Assembly (NCBI GenBank): GCA_965198325.1
Contig: CBDAPE010000015.1
Span: 62,001-126,000 of the forward strand
Source: CBDAPE01 sp965198325
Lineage (GTDB): Bacteria; Pseudomonadota; Alphaproteobacteria; UBA828; JAPUJA01
Length of the DNA: 64,000 nucleotides
Direction of reading: 5' to 3'
The position numbers and the translations under genes were made by a program. The notes under the pieces were generated by a model. The model was not told the DNA's origin and did no database searches. It was given only the letters and a program-made list of their open reading frames with translations. This document shows positions 8,725 to 16,919 of this stretch, one piece after another (within the stretch, counting starts at the first letter, position 1; each line of letters starts with the position of its first letter).

Positions 8725-9810
8725 TCATCGAGCCCGGAGCGCAGCCTTGGGCTTTTTCGCCTGTTCGCGCTGCGTCTTGGCCAAGCTGCCGAGATAGTGG
8801 TAGGCGAGGCAGCAGGTGAGCTTCTTGCTCATCTCGCTGACGTCGTAAATCGGGCAGAGCTCGGAGAACTCCAGGATATCGGGGCCGTAGGTACCGATGA
8901 TCCGGGCCATCTGGATCGCCTCGCGGGGCTTGATGCCGAAGCATTCCGGCAGGGTGGTGCCCGGAATGCACGAGCCGTCGAGCGAATCCGTATCCCATGA
9001 GCAATAGATCGCATCGGTGCCGTCGGAGGCGAGGTCCATGATCTCGCGGGTGCAGGTCAAGACGTCGCGCTCGACCGCCTCCATCATCGGGATCACCGTA
9101 ATGCCGTTGTCCCGGAAGAAATCCCACCAGTCCTTCGGATTGAGCCCGTTGCGCGAACCCAGGTGAGCAATGTTTTTCGCATTGCAATTCGGCAGGTCCA
9201 GGGCGCGCGAGGGGCCGGAGCAGTTGGTGTTCGGGTTGCCGCCCCAGTCGGGCGCGGAATCGAGATGGCAGTCGATATGCAGGTAGCCCATCTTGCGCTT
9301 CTTGATGTGTTTCGACAGTGCCCGGGCGCCCGGAATCGGCACTGAGTGATCACCGCCACACAGAATCACCCGCGCCCCCGCCTTCAGGCATTCCGCCACA
9401 TAGACCTCGATGTATTCGTGGGTCGCGTCATTGTTGCCGGGAATCACCGGGACGTCGCCGCAATCGACGAGATTGAAGGCCGTCAGGATGTCGACGTCGT
9501 ACTCGAACATGTAGGGGAAGTACTGGGTCGAGGCCTCGCGCATGCCGCCCGGGCCCGACGAGGTGCCCGAGCGCACGATCTGGCCGTTATCCCAGGGTAC
9601 GCCGAGGAAACAGACCTTGGCTCCCATGGCCCTGATCGCACGCGCCTTGGGCGGACAATAGGGCGCGCCGGCGAAGGTGACGATGCCGCCCGACTTGAAG
9701 GTCCCGTTGTGGTTCTTCGGCGAATAGATGTGATCGCGTTTGCCCCTCTGGGCGGCCGGGCCGTCATGCTGATGGGGCACGATCGACCAGGGTTGATTGG
9801 GTGCGGCCAT
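8725..9810 (-). CDS. Ureohydrolase, catalytic subunit; probable nickel-dependent guanidino hydrolase
   Basis: A 361-residue ureohydrolase-superfamily enzyme (arginase, agmatinase, guanidinase) that releases urea or a related product from a guanidino group. All six dinuclear metal ligands are present: H155 (GGDH), D180, H182 and D184 (HIDCHLD), D273 and D275 (SWDTDSLD). The ATG at 9810 follows GGGAG and begins MAAPNQPW; the open frame extends further but without support. The hypA and hypB genes lie directly upstream and there is no hydrogenase, the arrangement known for nickel-dependent guanidine hydrolase GdmH and for metformin hydrolase. Nickel is therefore more likely than manganese. Substrate undetermined. 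Confidence 0.87.
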   Translation of the reverse strand: MAAPNQPWSIVPHQHDGPAAQRGKRDHIYSPKNHNGTFKSGGIVTFAGAPYCPPKARAIRAMGAKVCFLGVPWDNGQIVRSGTSSGPGGMREASTQYFPYMFEYDVDILTAFNLVDCGDVPVIPGNNDATHEYIEVYVAECLKAGARVILCGGDHSVPIPGARALSKHIKKRKMGYLHIDCHLDSAPDWGGNPNTNCSGPSRALDLPNCNAKNIAHLGSRNGLNPKDWWDFFRDNGITVIPMMEAVERDVLTCTREIMDLASDGTDAIYCSWDTDSLDGSCIPGTTLPECFGIKPREAIQMARIIGTYGPDILEFSELCPIYDVSEMSKKLTCCLAYHYLGSLAKTQREQAKKPKAALRAR

Positions 9811-9827
9811 GGGCTTACTCCCGTTCT

Positions 9828-10241
9828 TCAAGAGCCAGAAGGTGTCACTGCTCGGGCCGGCGTCTCGCGAACCGGGACGACCGGAACGGCTGACTCGCCG
9901 TAGTCGAGTTCGACGGAGACGAGCTGCATTTCTCGCCCCGTCACGACCTCGTGGGTGGCCGTGCCGCAATCGGGGCAGCGGAAATTGTAGAGCCCCGGTG
10001 GCGCTTTGACCTCATCGCAGGTCGGGCAGCGGACGGTGAGCGGCACTTCCTCGAGCTCGAGGACGGCGTTCTCGCAGATCGTGCCGCGGATCGCGGTGGT
10101 GTAGCAGGTGTAGAGCGAGCGCATGATGCCGGCAAGCACACCGAGCCGGACGTGGATGCGAGTGATACGGCACGCCCCCTTCTCGGCCGCCTGCTCGCTC
10201 ACGAGATCGATCAGGCACTTGGCGAGTGTCAACTCATGCAT
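9828..10241 (-). CDS. hypA: HypA-type nickel metallochaperone
   Basis: HypA/HybF family nickel-delivery protein, 137 residues, slightly long for the family. The N-terminal Met-His-Glu that binds nickel is intact (H2, E3). The structural zinc site has C72-x2-C75 and C89-x2-C92. The last 25 or so residues extend past the usual end. Its start overlaps the end of hypB by eight bases and its stop is 17 bases before the ureohydrolase ATG, so it belongs to that operon. With no NiFe hydrogenase or urease gene in the window, the likely client is the ureohydrolase. Confidence 0.93.
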   Translation of the reverse strand: MHELTLAKCLIDLVSEQAAEKGACRITRIHVRLGVLAGIMRSLYTCYTTAIRGTICENAVLELEEVPLTVRCPTCDEVKAPPGLYNFRCPDCGTATHEVVTGREMQLVSVELDYGESAVPVVPVRETPARAVTPSGS

Positions 10242-11088
10242 GACGGGCCGCCTCCCCTTCCCCGGTCTCGCCCACGCCGACCGGTGCCGCGGGACGGGCG
10301 TTCAGGATCCATGCGATCCAGTCATCGAGGCCTTCGCCGGTGCGCGCCGAGAGCCGGATGATCTCGATATCGGGATTGATCCGCCGTGCGTACTCTTCGG
10401 CCCGGTCCACGTCGAAATCCACATGGGGAGCGAGATCGACCTTGTTCAGGATCATCAGGTCGGCGGCGGCAAACATGTCGGGATACTTGATCGGCTTGTC
10501 CTCGCCTTCGGCGAGAGAGAGGATCGCGACCTTGCAGGCCTCGCCGAGATCGAACGCGGCGGGGCAGACGAGATTGCCGACATTCTCGATAAACAGCACC
10601 GACCCGGGCTCGCAATCGAGTTCGTCGAAGGCGTGGCCGACCGTGTGGGCGTCGAGGTGGCAGCCCCGCCCGGTGTTGATCTGCACCGCCCGCGCGCCGG
10701 TCTCGCGGATACGCTCGGCGTCGTTCGCGGTTTCCTGATCGCCCTCGATGACGGCGACCGGTAAGTCGGGACCGAGCGCCCCGATGGTCCGGGTCAGCAG
10801 GGTGGTCTTGCCCGCGCCCGGGCTGGAAACGAAGTTGAGCGCCAGAATGCTGCACTCGGCGAACCGTGCCCGGTTGAGCGCCGCGTCGGCGTCGTTCTTC
10901 GACAGTATGCTCCGCTCGACCTCGACCAGTTCGCGCGCGCCCAGAGCGGGCGCGCCGTGGTCGTGATTGTGATGATGGTGCCCGTGATCGTGGTGGGCAT
11001 CGTCGTGATGGTGATGAGCGTGATCGCCGGCGGTCTCCTGACCGTCAATCCGCACCTCTCCCTTGCCACATCCGCAAACGCCGCACAT
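10234..11088 (-). CDS. hypB: HypB-type GTPase, nickel insertion protein
   Basis: HypB GTPase, 284 residues. The N-terminus has the high-affinity nickel motif C2-x2-C5-x-C7, then a histidine-rich stretch (about residues 23-44) for nickel storage. The G domain starts with P-loop SSPGAGKTT, continues with EGDQETANDAERI, the metal-site GCHLDA segment, an ENVGNLVCPA switch and NKVDL for guanine specificity. It works with HypA to load nickel enzymes. It sits 133 bases downstream of the mutL-like gene and overlaps hypA. Context points to the ureohydrolase rather than hydrogenase as target. Confidence 0.95.
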   Translation of the reverse strand: MCGVCGCGKGEVRIDGQETAGDHAHHHHDDAHHDHGHHHHNHDHGAPALGARELVEVERSILSKNDADAALNRARFAECSILALNFVSSPGAGKTTLLTRTIGALGPDLPVAVIEGDQETANDAERIRETGARAVQINTGRGCHLDAHTVGHAFDELDCEPGSVLFIENVGNLVCPAAFDLGEACKVAILSLAEGEDKPIKYPDMFAAADLMILNKVDLAPHVDFDVDRAEEYARRINPDIEIIRLSARTGEGLDDWIAWILNARPAAPVGVGETGEGEAARHA

Positions 11089-11221
11089 CGTCTTCTAGCA
11101 ACCGATCCGATTGTTGGTTGTCATCTCCCCGCAGCCGGCCCCGGGACATCCCCCGCCGACTGCGCACCCATCATACGATACTCGATCCGAAATGCCACCC
11201 CGGCCTAGAGCCAGACTGGTG

Positions 11222-12622
11222 CTAAGCCTGCAACCCAAGCTCGCTTTCGAGCAAGCTGAAGGCGGCCGCTGGATCGCGCGTCGCCAACAGGCCCGCGGCC
11301 GCGAGAATATAGCGCTTATCCAGCAGGACGGACGGCGCCGTGGGCGTCAGGAAGCCGTCTTCCCGGCGAGCAAGCGCCCGGCTCATGGTCTGCTCCGCCT
11401 CAGCAGCGTGGACCAGCATGCCGCCGGTGCCGATGACTCGGGGCACCTCGCGCAAGTCGAGGCCCTCCTGGACGAAACTGGTTCCCTGGTTGGGCACGTA
11501 GACCGTCGAGAGCCGGCCGCAATGGCGCCGCAGGGACTGGGCAATGCAGGCAACCGCGAGCAACCGGTCGATCGTCTCGTCGGGCTCGCCGGCCGGCAGA
11601 AATTCCGGCGCGGCATGGCGCCGGCGGGCCCCGTCGGCCACGGCACCGTCGGCCAGACCCAGCGTACGGGCCTCCTGATCGAGCCAGCCGGCGTCCGCAT
11701 CGTAGACTCCGTTGGCGCTCCAACACATGCCGAGATCGCCCTGGACCGAACGGGTGACCGGCAGGGGCGGCAAACCCTCGGCAGTGATTCCCGGGGTCGC
11801 CGGGTGCAGGGTCACGGCCGAGTGCACGTCGGTCGTCGCGCCGCCGATATCGACGAGCAAGACATTGCCGATGCCCGAGCGGCTGTCGAGCCCGTCGGAC
11901 AGCAGGCGGGCGGCGCCGAGCACGGCCTCGGGCGTCGGCATGACCACCGCGCGGCCGAACTCCTCGGTCTGGCTCAACCCCTTGCCTCGAATCACCCGCT
12001 CGATGAAGGCATCGTGAATTGCGGCGCGGGCGGGCTCGATGTCGATCTCGCGGATCTGGGGCAGGACGTTGCCTACGACCTCGACCGTATGGCCGCCCGC
12101 CTCGAAGCGCGCGGCGCACGCCTTTGCGACGTCACGGTTGCAGGCAACGATGACGTGAGCGGTAAAACGCGCCCCGGCCAGCGCTTTGGCGTTGTCCAGG
12201 ACCTGCCGCCGCTGTCCGCCGTCGGTGCCTCCCGAGAACAGCACGATTTTGGGCGCAGTTGTCTCAAGCGTCTCGACGTCTACGGGACCCAGGAGACCGG
12301 TCAGCACCAGCTCGATCTTGCCGCCCGCGTTGAGCGCTGCCTGACGCGCCGCAGCAGCCGCGTAGTCGGAGATCAGGCCGACCGCGGCGACTCGCAGACC
12401 GCCGCCCGCGCTCGAGGCCGCGAGCTTCTCGACGATGTCATAAGGCTCGGAAAATGTCGTGACGGCCTGCTTCAGGGCCGTCGCATAGCCCGCCATGACG
12501 TCGGTATGGACCGTTGTCGGCGCCTGGGCCGTGGCCAACAGGCGGCCGGACTGCGCCTCGACTAGCGTCAATTTCGTGAAGGTGCTGCCGAAATCGGCGA
12601 GCGCGACGATCGAAAGCGTCAC
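11222..12622 (-). CDS. MutL/GlmL-like reactivating chaperone of a B12-dependent mutase
   Basis: A 466-residue ASKHA-fold protein of the MutL/GlmL family, which is found beside glutamate mutase and relatives and is thought to protect or reactivate the cobalamin enzyme. Not related to the mismatch-repair MutL. Phosphate-binding elements are visible: DFGSTFTKLTL near the N-terminus and VDIGGATTDVHS in the middle, plus a C-terminal IGTGGMLVHA adenosine loop. It lies 17 bases downstream of the cobalamin mutase gene, so the two form a pair. It remains intact although both mutase copies are damaged. Confidence 0.85.
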   Translation of the reverse strand: MTLSIVALADFGSTFTKLTLVEAQSGRLLATAQAPTTVHTDVMAGYATALKQAVTTFSEPYDIVEKLAASSAGGGLRVAAVGLISDYAAAAARQAALNAGGKIELVLTGLLGPVDVETLETTAPKIVLFSGGTDGGQRRQVLDNAKALAGARFTAHVIVACNRDVAKACAARFEAGGHTVEVVGNVLPQIREIDIEPARAAIHDAFIERVIRGKGLSQTEEFGRAVVMPTPEAVLGAARLLSDGLDSRSGIGNVLLVDIGGATTDVHSAVTLHPATPGITAEGLPPLPVTRSVQGDLGMCWSANGVYDADAGWLDQEARTLGLADGAVADGARRRHAAPEFLPAGEPDETIDRLLAVACIAQSLRRHCGRLSTVYVPNQGTSFVQEGLDLREVPRVIGTGGMLVHAAEAEQTMSRALARREDGFLTPTAPSVLLDKRYILAAAGLLATRDPAAAFSLLESELGLQA

Positions 12623-14210
12623 TGCGCGGGACGGCCCATCTAGCCTTTCATCGACGCGAGGAGCTGGTCGATCGAATTGGGCGTCTCGATCCCCAAATTC
12701 TGCAGATCTTGACGAACGTCGACCGGCACGTCCGACCCGTCGATGTCCTCGTTGAGCACGCCGCCCATGAAGATCGGCGCAGACACACGCGCCGCCTTCA
12801 TCTCGTCGACCAGCTTGGTGCCGAACGAACGGGCCACGCCGTTGTGAGTAGTGATCACCACGGCATCCGCCTCGGTTTCAACCGCGACCTTGACGATATC
12901 CTCGGGATCGCAATTGATGCCGCAATCGATCACCCGGCTGCCTACGGCATCGAACGTGGAGGTGAGCAGGAACTTGGAGAATTCGTGCACGTCGGTTGAG
13001 GCAACTACAACCTTGCGTTCCTTAAATCTGTCGTCGGCAGGCTTCGCGGCGAGTTCGCGCAACACGGTGTCGCGCTTTTCCATGATTTGGCGGACGAGGT
13101 CGGTCTCCAGCACGGGCTTATGGCCGCGCATGTAGCTGTCGTCGCGCTCGCCGGCGGCAAAGAGCTGCTCGCACATCTCCGGGCCAAGGCGCTTCAAGAC
13201 AACGAGAACCTGGCAGGGATCCGTCACGTCGACGCCCATCTCGCTCATGGCGCCGAGCGCGGTCTCGTAGAACGCCTTGCCGCCGACGACGAGCGCGTCG
13301 CGCATCGCCTCGATCTTGCCCCAATCCACATAGGGTTCAACCATCGGCAGGTATTCTTCGCATTTTCGATTGATCGTATGAACCTGGGCAATCTCCTCCC
13401 AGGTTGGAATGCGCGCGACCTCGGTTACCGGCACGGCGATGAAAGCCGAGCCCACCTTGTAACGCAAATCGGCCATCTTCGATAACATCATGTCGTTGAC
13501 CACGCCGGCCATATTGGCGTCGAAATCCATCTCCTTGCCGATCGTGTCGCCCTGGATGAACATGATCGGCACGTGGTCTGGATTTACTGCATCCAGCGCA
13601 AGAGTCACGGCCGCCTTGATGGCCGGATTCTGGGTCAAACCGCCCCAAGATGAGGAATAGGCCGCACCGATCAACTCTTCAGCGACATAGCGCTCGAGCA
13701 TGGCCCAGCCGATATAGCTCGAATAATCGTGGAACACGCCCGGATAGCCATCTTCAAGATAGGTCTCGAATATTGCGCCCTGGTCTTTCTTGGAGGCCAG
13801 CACGCCGCCGGCCTTGACGAAGGCGGTCACTTGGGACGTCTCGTCGTCCCAATAGGGCCATTTCCAGCAATACTGACTGACAACGCCGACGGTCGTTGAG
13901 CCGCATTGGAGCGCATCGAGCACATTGTCGAGCGAGCCGGGCCCGCCGATCATATTGTCGTTTGTCCCGCACTGGATCGGAACCGTGTGATTGAGCTCCC
14001 ACCAATCCTTTTCCGTCCAAAGGCAGGGGCCGGTCTCCTGAGGCGCATCGGCACGCGTTTTCTTGGGCAGACCCATGCGCCGCTCCGCGAGCAGGTTGTA
14101 GCTGTCCGGCGGGCGTACGCCGCGCGACAGGGCGTCTTCGTAGATGATCTCGAGCCCGAGGCGAGTTTCGCCCCAGTTCGATAGGCCAATGTTGATGCGG
14201 GTGAGGGGAA

Positions 14211-14218
14211 TACCTTTT
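14211..14218. repeat. Target site duplication, left copy (TACCTTTT)
   Basis: Eight bases immediately left of the IS inverted repeat, identical to 15800-15807. The length fits IS1595-family elements. Identity of the two copies suggests a recent insertion. Confidence 0.9.
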
Positions 14219-14241
14219 CGCGATTATCACTTTGACATAAG
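14219..14241 (+). repeat. IS terminal inverted repeat, left
   Basis: 23 bases matching the right end (15777-15799) in inverted orientation with a single mismatch at position 13 (T against C). Confidence 0.9.
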
Positions 14242-14268
14242 AAGCACCGGTGGGCATCGTGTGACGGG

Positions 14269-14820
14269 ATGGACACGAAACGCCGAGTCGGAGGCGCCAC
14301 AATCAGTGGCGCCTGGATTGTGGGTTTTGGGCGGGAGCTTGTTACGCTTCCTCCTGACAAGACGATAGCCATGCTGGGCGACATCATAAGCCCACACTCA
14401 TTCTATTCTGCGCTGACGGTGCTTGGGCTAGGGGGACTCGCTTATTTTGGGTGGCCTGCGGTGCACAGGGCATGGCAAATGCCTAGTAGACGTGAAGCGC
14501 GAAAGCAGGATAGGCGGGCGAGGGAGGAGGGGGAGCGGCTTGCCAGAGATCAACAAATTAACAAGCAGGTGGTCGACGACTTGGAAAACCTGCAAGGTCG
14601 TATAAACGCAGAGCTGAGTGGCAGAACGCGAATTAATCACATAGAAAACGGAGCGACTATAAGAATACCGACAAAAGAACTTAAGGCTATGGGGTTCAAT
14701 TTACCATTGGTCAATGATGAGCGAGTTTACCCGCGACTCTATAATAGTGTAAGCAGGCTGCTCCCTCGTGTCAGGTTGTATGGAGTCAAAAGGGTGCTTT
14801 CCGACATGGGGGAATCATGA
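14269..14820 (+). CDS. Passenger ORF inside the IS, unknown function, one membrane segment
   Basis: A 183-codon frame within the IS, on the opposite strand to the transposase. I do not recognise it. Residues around 45-62 (LTVLGLGGLAYFGW) look like one membrane segment, followed by a very basic, charged stretch (RREARKQDRRAREEGERLARD) and a coiled-coil-like region. Internal ATG at 14371 (MLGDII) is an alternative start that keeps the membrane segment near the N-terminus. The base composition, especially after 14560, is visibly AT-richer than the flanking genes, which fits foreign cargo. Some IS1595 relatives carry passenger genes. Confidence 0.55.
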   Translation: MDTKRRVGGATISGAWIVGFGRELVTLPPDKTIAMLGDIISPHSFYSALTVLGLGGLAYFGWPAVHRAWQMPSRREARKQDRRAREEGERLARDQQINKQVVDDLENLQGRINAELSGRTRINHIENGATIRIPTKELKAMGFNLPLVNDERVYPRLYNSVSRLLPRVRLYGVKRVLSDMGES

Positions 14821-14883
14821 CTGGCAGCTATCCGCCCGCGATCGCACAGGCGCGCTTTGATGCCTTGCTTAACGCGATGGTGG

Positions 14884-15738
14884 TTAGAGGCTCGCCACCA
14901 GATCGCCGAAAATCCGCTCGGGTTGCTTCCGCCGGTTGTATCGGTACTCAAACTCCTTCACGTAAGTCTGAAGGTGCTTCTTCGACACGTGAACATGGGT
15001 CCCACGGATCGACAGCTTCAAGCGCGCCCAAAAGCCCTCAAGGCCGTTGACGTGGCAATCTCCGTCTACATATTCCCCGGCTCCGTGGTTGACCGTCTCA
15101 TGCTCGAAACCGGCCTTGTACAGACCGTTGTAGGACGCCAGCTCGTCGCTGTTGACCGTGCTGCCCTTCTCGACGTTCTCTTTGATGATCGGATGCAGCG
15201 TCTTTTTGCGAACGTCCGGAACAACCTTCGTCATCACATCGCCGTCGCGTTCCAACATCCCGAACACGACCGTCTTGCCGGGAGCCCCGCGTCCGCGCTT
15301 CCCGCCCGGCCGCTTCCCGCCAACGTAGGTCTCATCGACCTCGACGATCCCGCCCAGCGGCGTCTCGCCGTCCGTATCGGCCATGTACTTGCGGATTTCA
15401 TGCGCCATGCGCCACGCCGTCTTGTAGGGAATATCCAACTGGCGCTCCAATTCCTTCGCAGCCACACCATGACGCGAAGTCGAAAAGAGAAGCATTGCGT
15501 AGAACCATTTATGCAGAGGCAGGTGAGTCCGCTCCATCGGCGTGCCAACTGTCGGGTGCAGATGGTGCCCGCAGTGCTGGCATACATACCCTCGGTCTTT
15601 CGTCATGCGGTAGAATTTGCTGAACACGCCGCACTTCGGGCAATCCAGTTCTGTGCCGCCATAACGCTCGGTCATGATGCGCTTCAAGCACGCTTCGTCG
15701 TCTGGGAACTGCTGCTGAAACTCGTAAAAGCTGGTCAT
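14884..15738 (-). CDS. IS1595-family (ISXO2-like) transposase
   Basis: A 284-residue transposase. The N-terminal zinc ribbon (CPKCG at about 34-38 and CQHCGHH at about 53-59) is followed by the DDE/N-type catalytic domain: VEVDETYVGGK, VNSDELASYN and HVNGLEGFWARLK supply the D, D, N and E residues typical of the IS1595 family. Full length for the family, start supported by AGGAGG ahead of the ATG at 15738. It lies inside complete terminal repeats, so the element may still be mobile. Confidence 0.95.
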   Translation of the reverse strand: MTSFYEFQQQFPDDEACLKRIMTERYGGTELDCPKCGVFSKFYRMTKDRGYVCQHCGHHLHPTVGTPMERTHLPLHKWFYAMLLFSTSRHGVAAKELERQLDIPYKTAWRMAHEIRKYMADTDGETPLGGIVEVDETYVGGKRPGGKRGRGAPGKTVVFGMLERDGDVMTKVVPDVRKKTLHPIIKENVEKGSTVNSDELASYNGLYKAGFEHETVNHGAGEYVDGDCHVNGLEGFWARLKLSIRGTHVHVSKKHLQTYVKEFEYRYNRRKQPERIFGDLVASL

Positions 15739-15776
15739 CTCGACCTCCTATGCCTTAAATATAGGAAGCCACGCCC

Positions 15777-15799
15777 CTTATGTCAAGGTGATAATCGCG
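15777..15799 (-). repeat. IS terminal inverted repeat, right
   Basis: Inverted match of the left end at 14219-14241, one mismatch over 23 bases. Confidence 0.9.
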
Positions 15800-15807
15800 T
15801 ACCTTTT
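15800..15807. repeat. Target site duplication, right copy (TACCTTTT)
   Basis: Direct repeat of 14211-14218. One of the two copies belongs to the original coding sequence (GAA AAA GGT A on the minus strand). Confidence 0.9.
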
Positions 15808-16169
15808 TCCCTGGCGATCTCGTGCGCTTCGCGATCCGAGCCGACTCCTATTTCCTCACAATAAAGGGAGCGGCCCATTTTGATCGTATTGCCCAACGCG
15901 ATTCCCTCGGCAATGACCTCGCGCCCATCGGGCAGGTCGCTCGGGATCAAATCGCCAAGATTGGCAGCGTTCAGCGCCATGGGGGCCTCCTTGTCTTTTC
16001 TTCCCTCACAAGCCGCCGCCGGCCCGGAGATTTCAGTGCATCGGGCAGCTTATCATCAATCAGCAGTCAGGAATCATTCCAATAATTTGGAAAGGAGGCG
16101 AGCCCCACGTCGTCAGCGGCCTGTGTATTTCGGCGCGCGTTTTTCGAGAAACGAGCGCAAACCTTCCTC

Positions 16170-16919
16170 CTAATCCTCCGACCCCTGGGCGACAAGGTAC
16201 TGATCGCGATCGAGCGCGCTTACGGCGTCGCCGAGAGCGAACGCCGCCGCGTTGACGCCCTGCTTGACCGTGCGCACCTGAACCGGCGGCATCGCGGCGA
16301 TGCGACGGGCCATCTCCATGGCGCGCTCCAGGGCGGACCCATCCGGCGCCACGGCGTCGAAATAACCCCAATCGAGGCCCTGTTCGGCGCTTAGCCGTTT
16401 GGCCATAACGAACAGCCGTTTCGCCCGCGCTGGACCGACGAGAGCGACCGTGCGGGGCACGGACTGCCAGCCCATGTTCATGCCACGCTCGATTTCGGGC
16501 GCGAAGCTGACCGCGCTCTCGCCCGCCACCCGCAGGTCACAGGAGACCGAGATCGAGATTCCGCCGCCGACGCACCAGCCCTCGACCGCGATAATCGTCA
16601 TGGGTTCGAGCTTTTCCCAGGGGCGACACAGCCGGGGGCCGGTCTGGAGAACGTTGCGCCGCTCTGCCAGATCGAGCGTCGCCAACCCGGTCGTCTCCGG
16701 ATCCTTCAGATCGAAGCCCACGGTGAACACGCTCAGGGTGCCGGTGAGCACAATCGCCGAGGTTTCCGCATCGTCCTCGAACGAGCGCGCGGCTTCGGTC
16801 AACTCGCGCAATGCCCCGAACGACAAGGCGTTCTTGCCGTCCCCCCGATCGAAGCGCACGACCGCAACGCGCCCTTCCCGCTCGATCGACACATGTTTTA
16901 ACGGCTCGCGTGCCATCAT
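16170..16919 (-). CDS. Enoyl-CoA hydratase/isomerase family protein, C-terminus cut by an in-frame TAG
   Basis: Crotonase-fold protein, 249 residues to the first stop. Landmarks are the oxyanion-hole region VFTVGFDLKD, VEGWCVGGGISISVSCDLR, FAPEIERGMNMGW and a C-terminal SED. The same frame continues past TAG (16170-16172) for 18 more codons reading EEGLRSFLEKRAPKYTGR before TGA at 16113, which is the standard crotonase C-terminus. So the TAG is probably a nonsense mutation or a base error removing 19 residues. Its start overlaps the acyl-CoA synthetase end by four bases. Substrate unknown; presumably acts on the CoA ester made by that synthetase. Confidence 0.85.
   Translation of the reverse strand: MMAREPLKHVSIEREGRVAVVRFDRGDGKNALSFGALRELTEAARSFEDDAETSAIVLTGTLSVFTVGFDLKDPETTGLATLDLAERRNVLQTGPRLCRPWEKLEPMTIIAVEGWCVGGGISISVSCDLRVAGESAVSFAPEIERGMNMGWQSVPRTVALVGPARAKRLFVMAKRLSAEQGLDWGYFDAVAPDGSALERAMEMARRIAAMPPVQVRTVKQGVNAAAFALGDAVSALDRDQYLVAQGSED

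Larger units (their letters stand above)
14219..15799 (-). mobile_element. IS1595-family insertion sequence with passenger gene (1581 bp)
   Basis: Complete element bounded by 23-base terminal inverted repeats with one mismatch: the left end begins CGCGATTATCACT and the right end, read inward on the minus strand, begins CGCGATTATCACC. Flanked by identical 8-base direct repeats. It carries an ISXO2-type transposase (14884-15738, minus) and a divergent-type passenger ORF (14269-14820, plus). Inserted in codon 58-60 of the cobalamin mutase gene, in the same orientation as that gene by its transposase. Family call rests on transposase motifs, TIRs and the 8-bp duplication. Confidence 0.92.
12640..15980 (-). 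pseudogene. Single-chain cobalamin-dependent mutase-like gene, split by an IS element
   Basis: The gene begins at 15980, is broken at 15807 by an IS, and resumes at 14218 to end at 12640. Removing 1589 bases (IS plus one target copy) restores one uninterrupted frame of 583 codons through the junction AREK-GIPLTR, which matches the paralogue at 18535. Domains: about 150 N-terminal residues, a central TIM-barrel-like part (GGPGSLDN, YLEDGYPGVFHDYSSY), and a C-terminal B12-binding domain with TDVHEFS in place of DxHxxG, then VITTHNG and FMGGVLNED. It looks like a fusion of the two glutamate-mutase-type subunits. The reaction is unknown. The 3' fragment from 14076 (478 codons) could still be translated. 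Confidence 0.85.

Noticed and set aside
10957..11030. Short repetitive tract (GTGATGGTG, GTGGTCGTG) as a DNA repeat or regulatory array
   Set aside because: It is the coding strand complement of the histidine-rich nickel-binding segment of HypB.
11089..11221. Guanidine or cobalamin riboswitch between mutL-like and hypB genes
   Set aside because: I searched the minus strand by eye for ykkC-type and B12-box signatures and found none; a CTAGG-like string alone is not enough.
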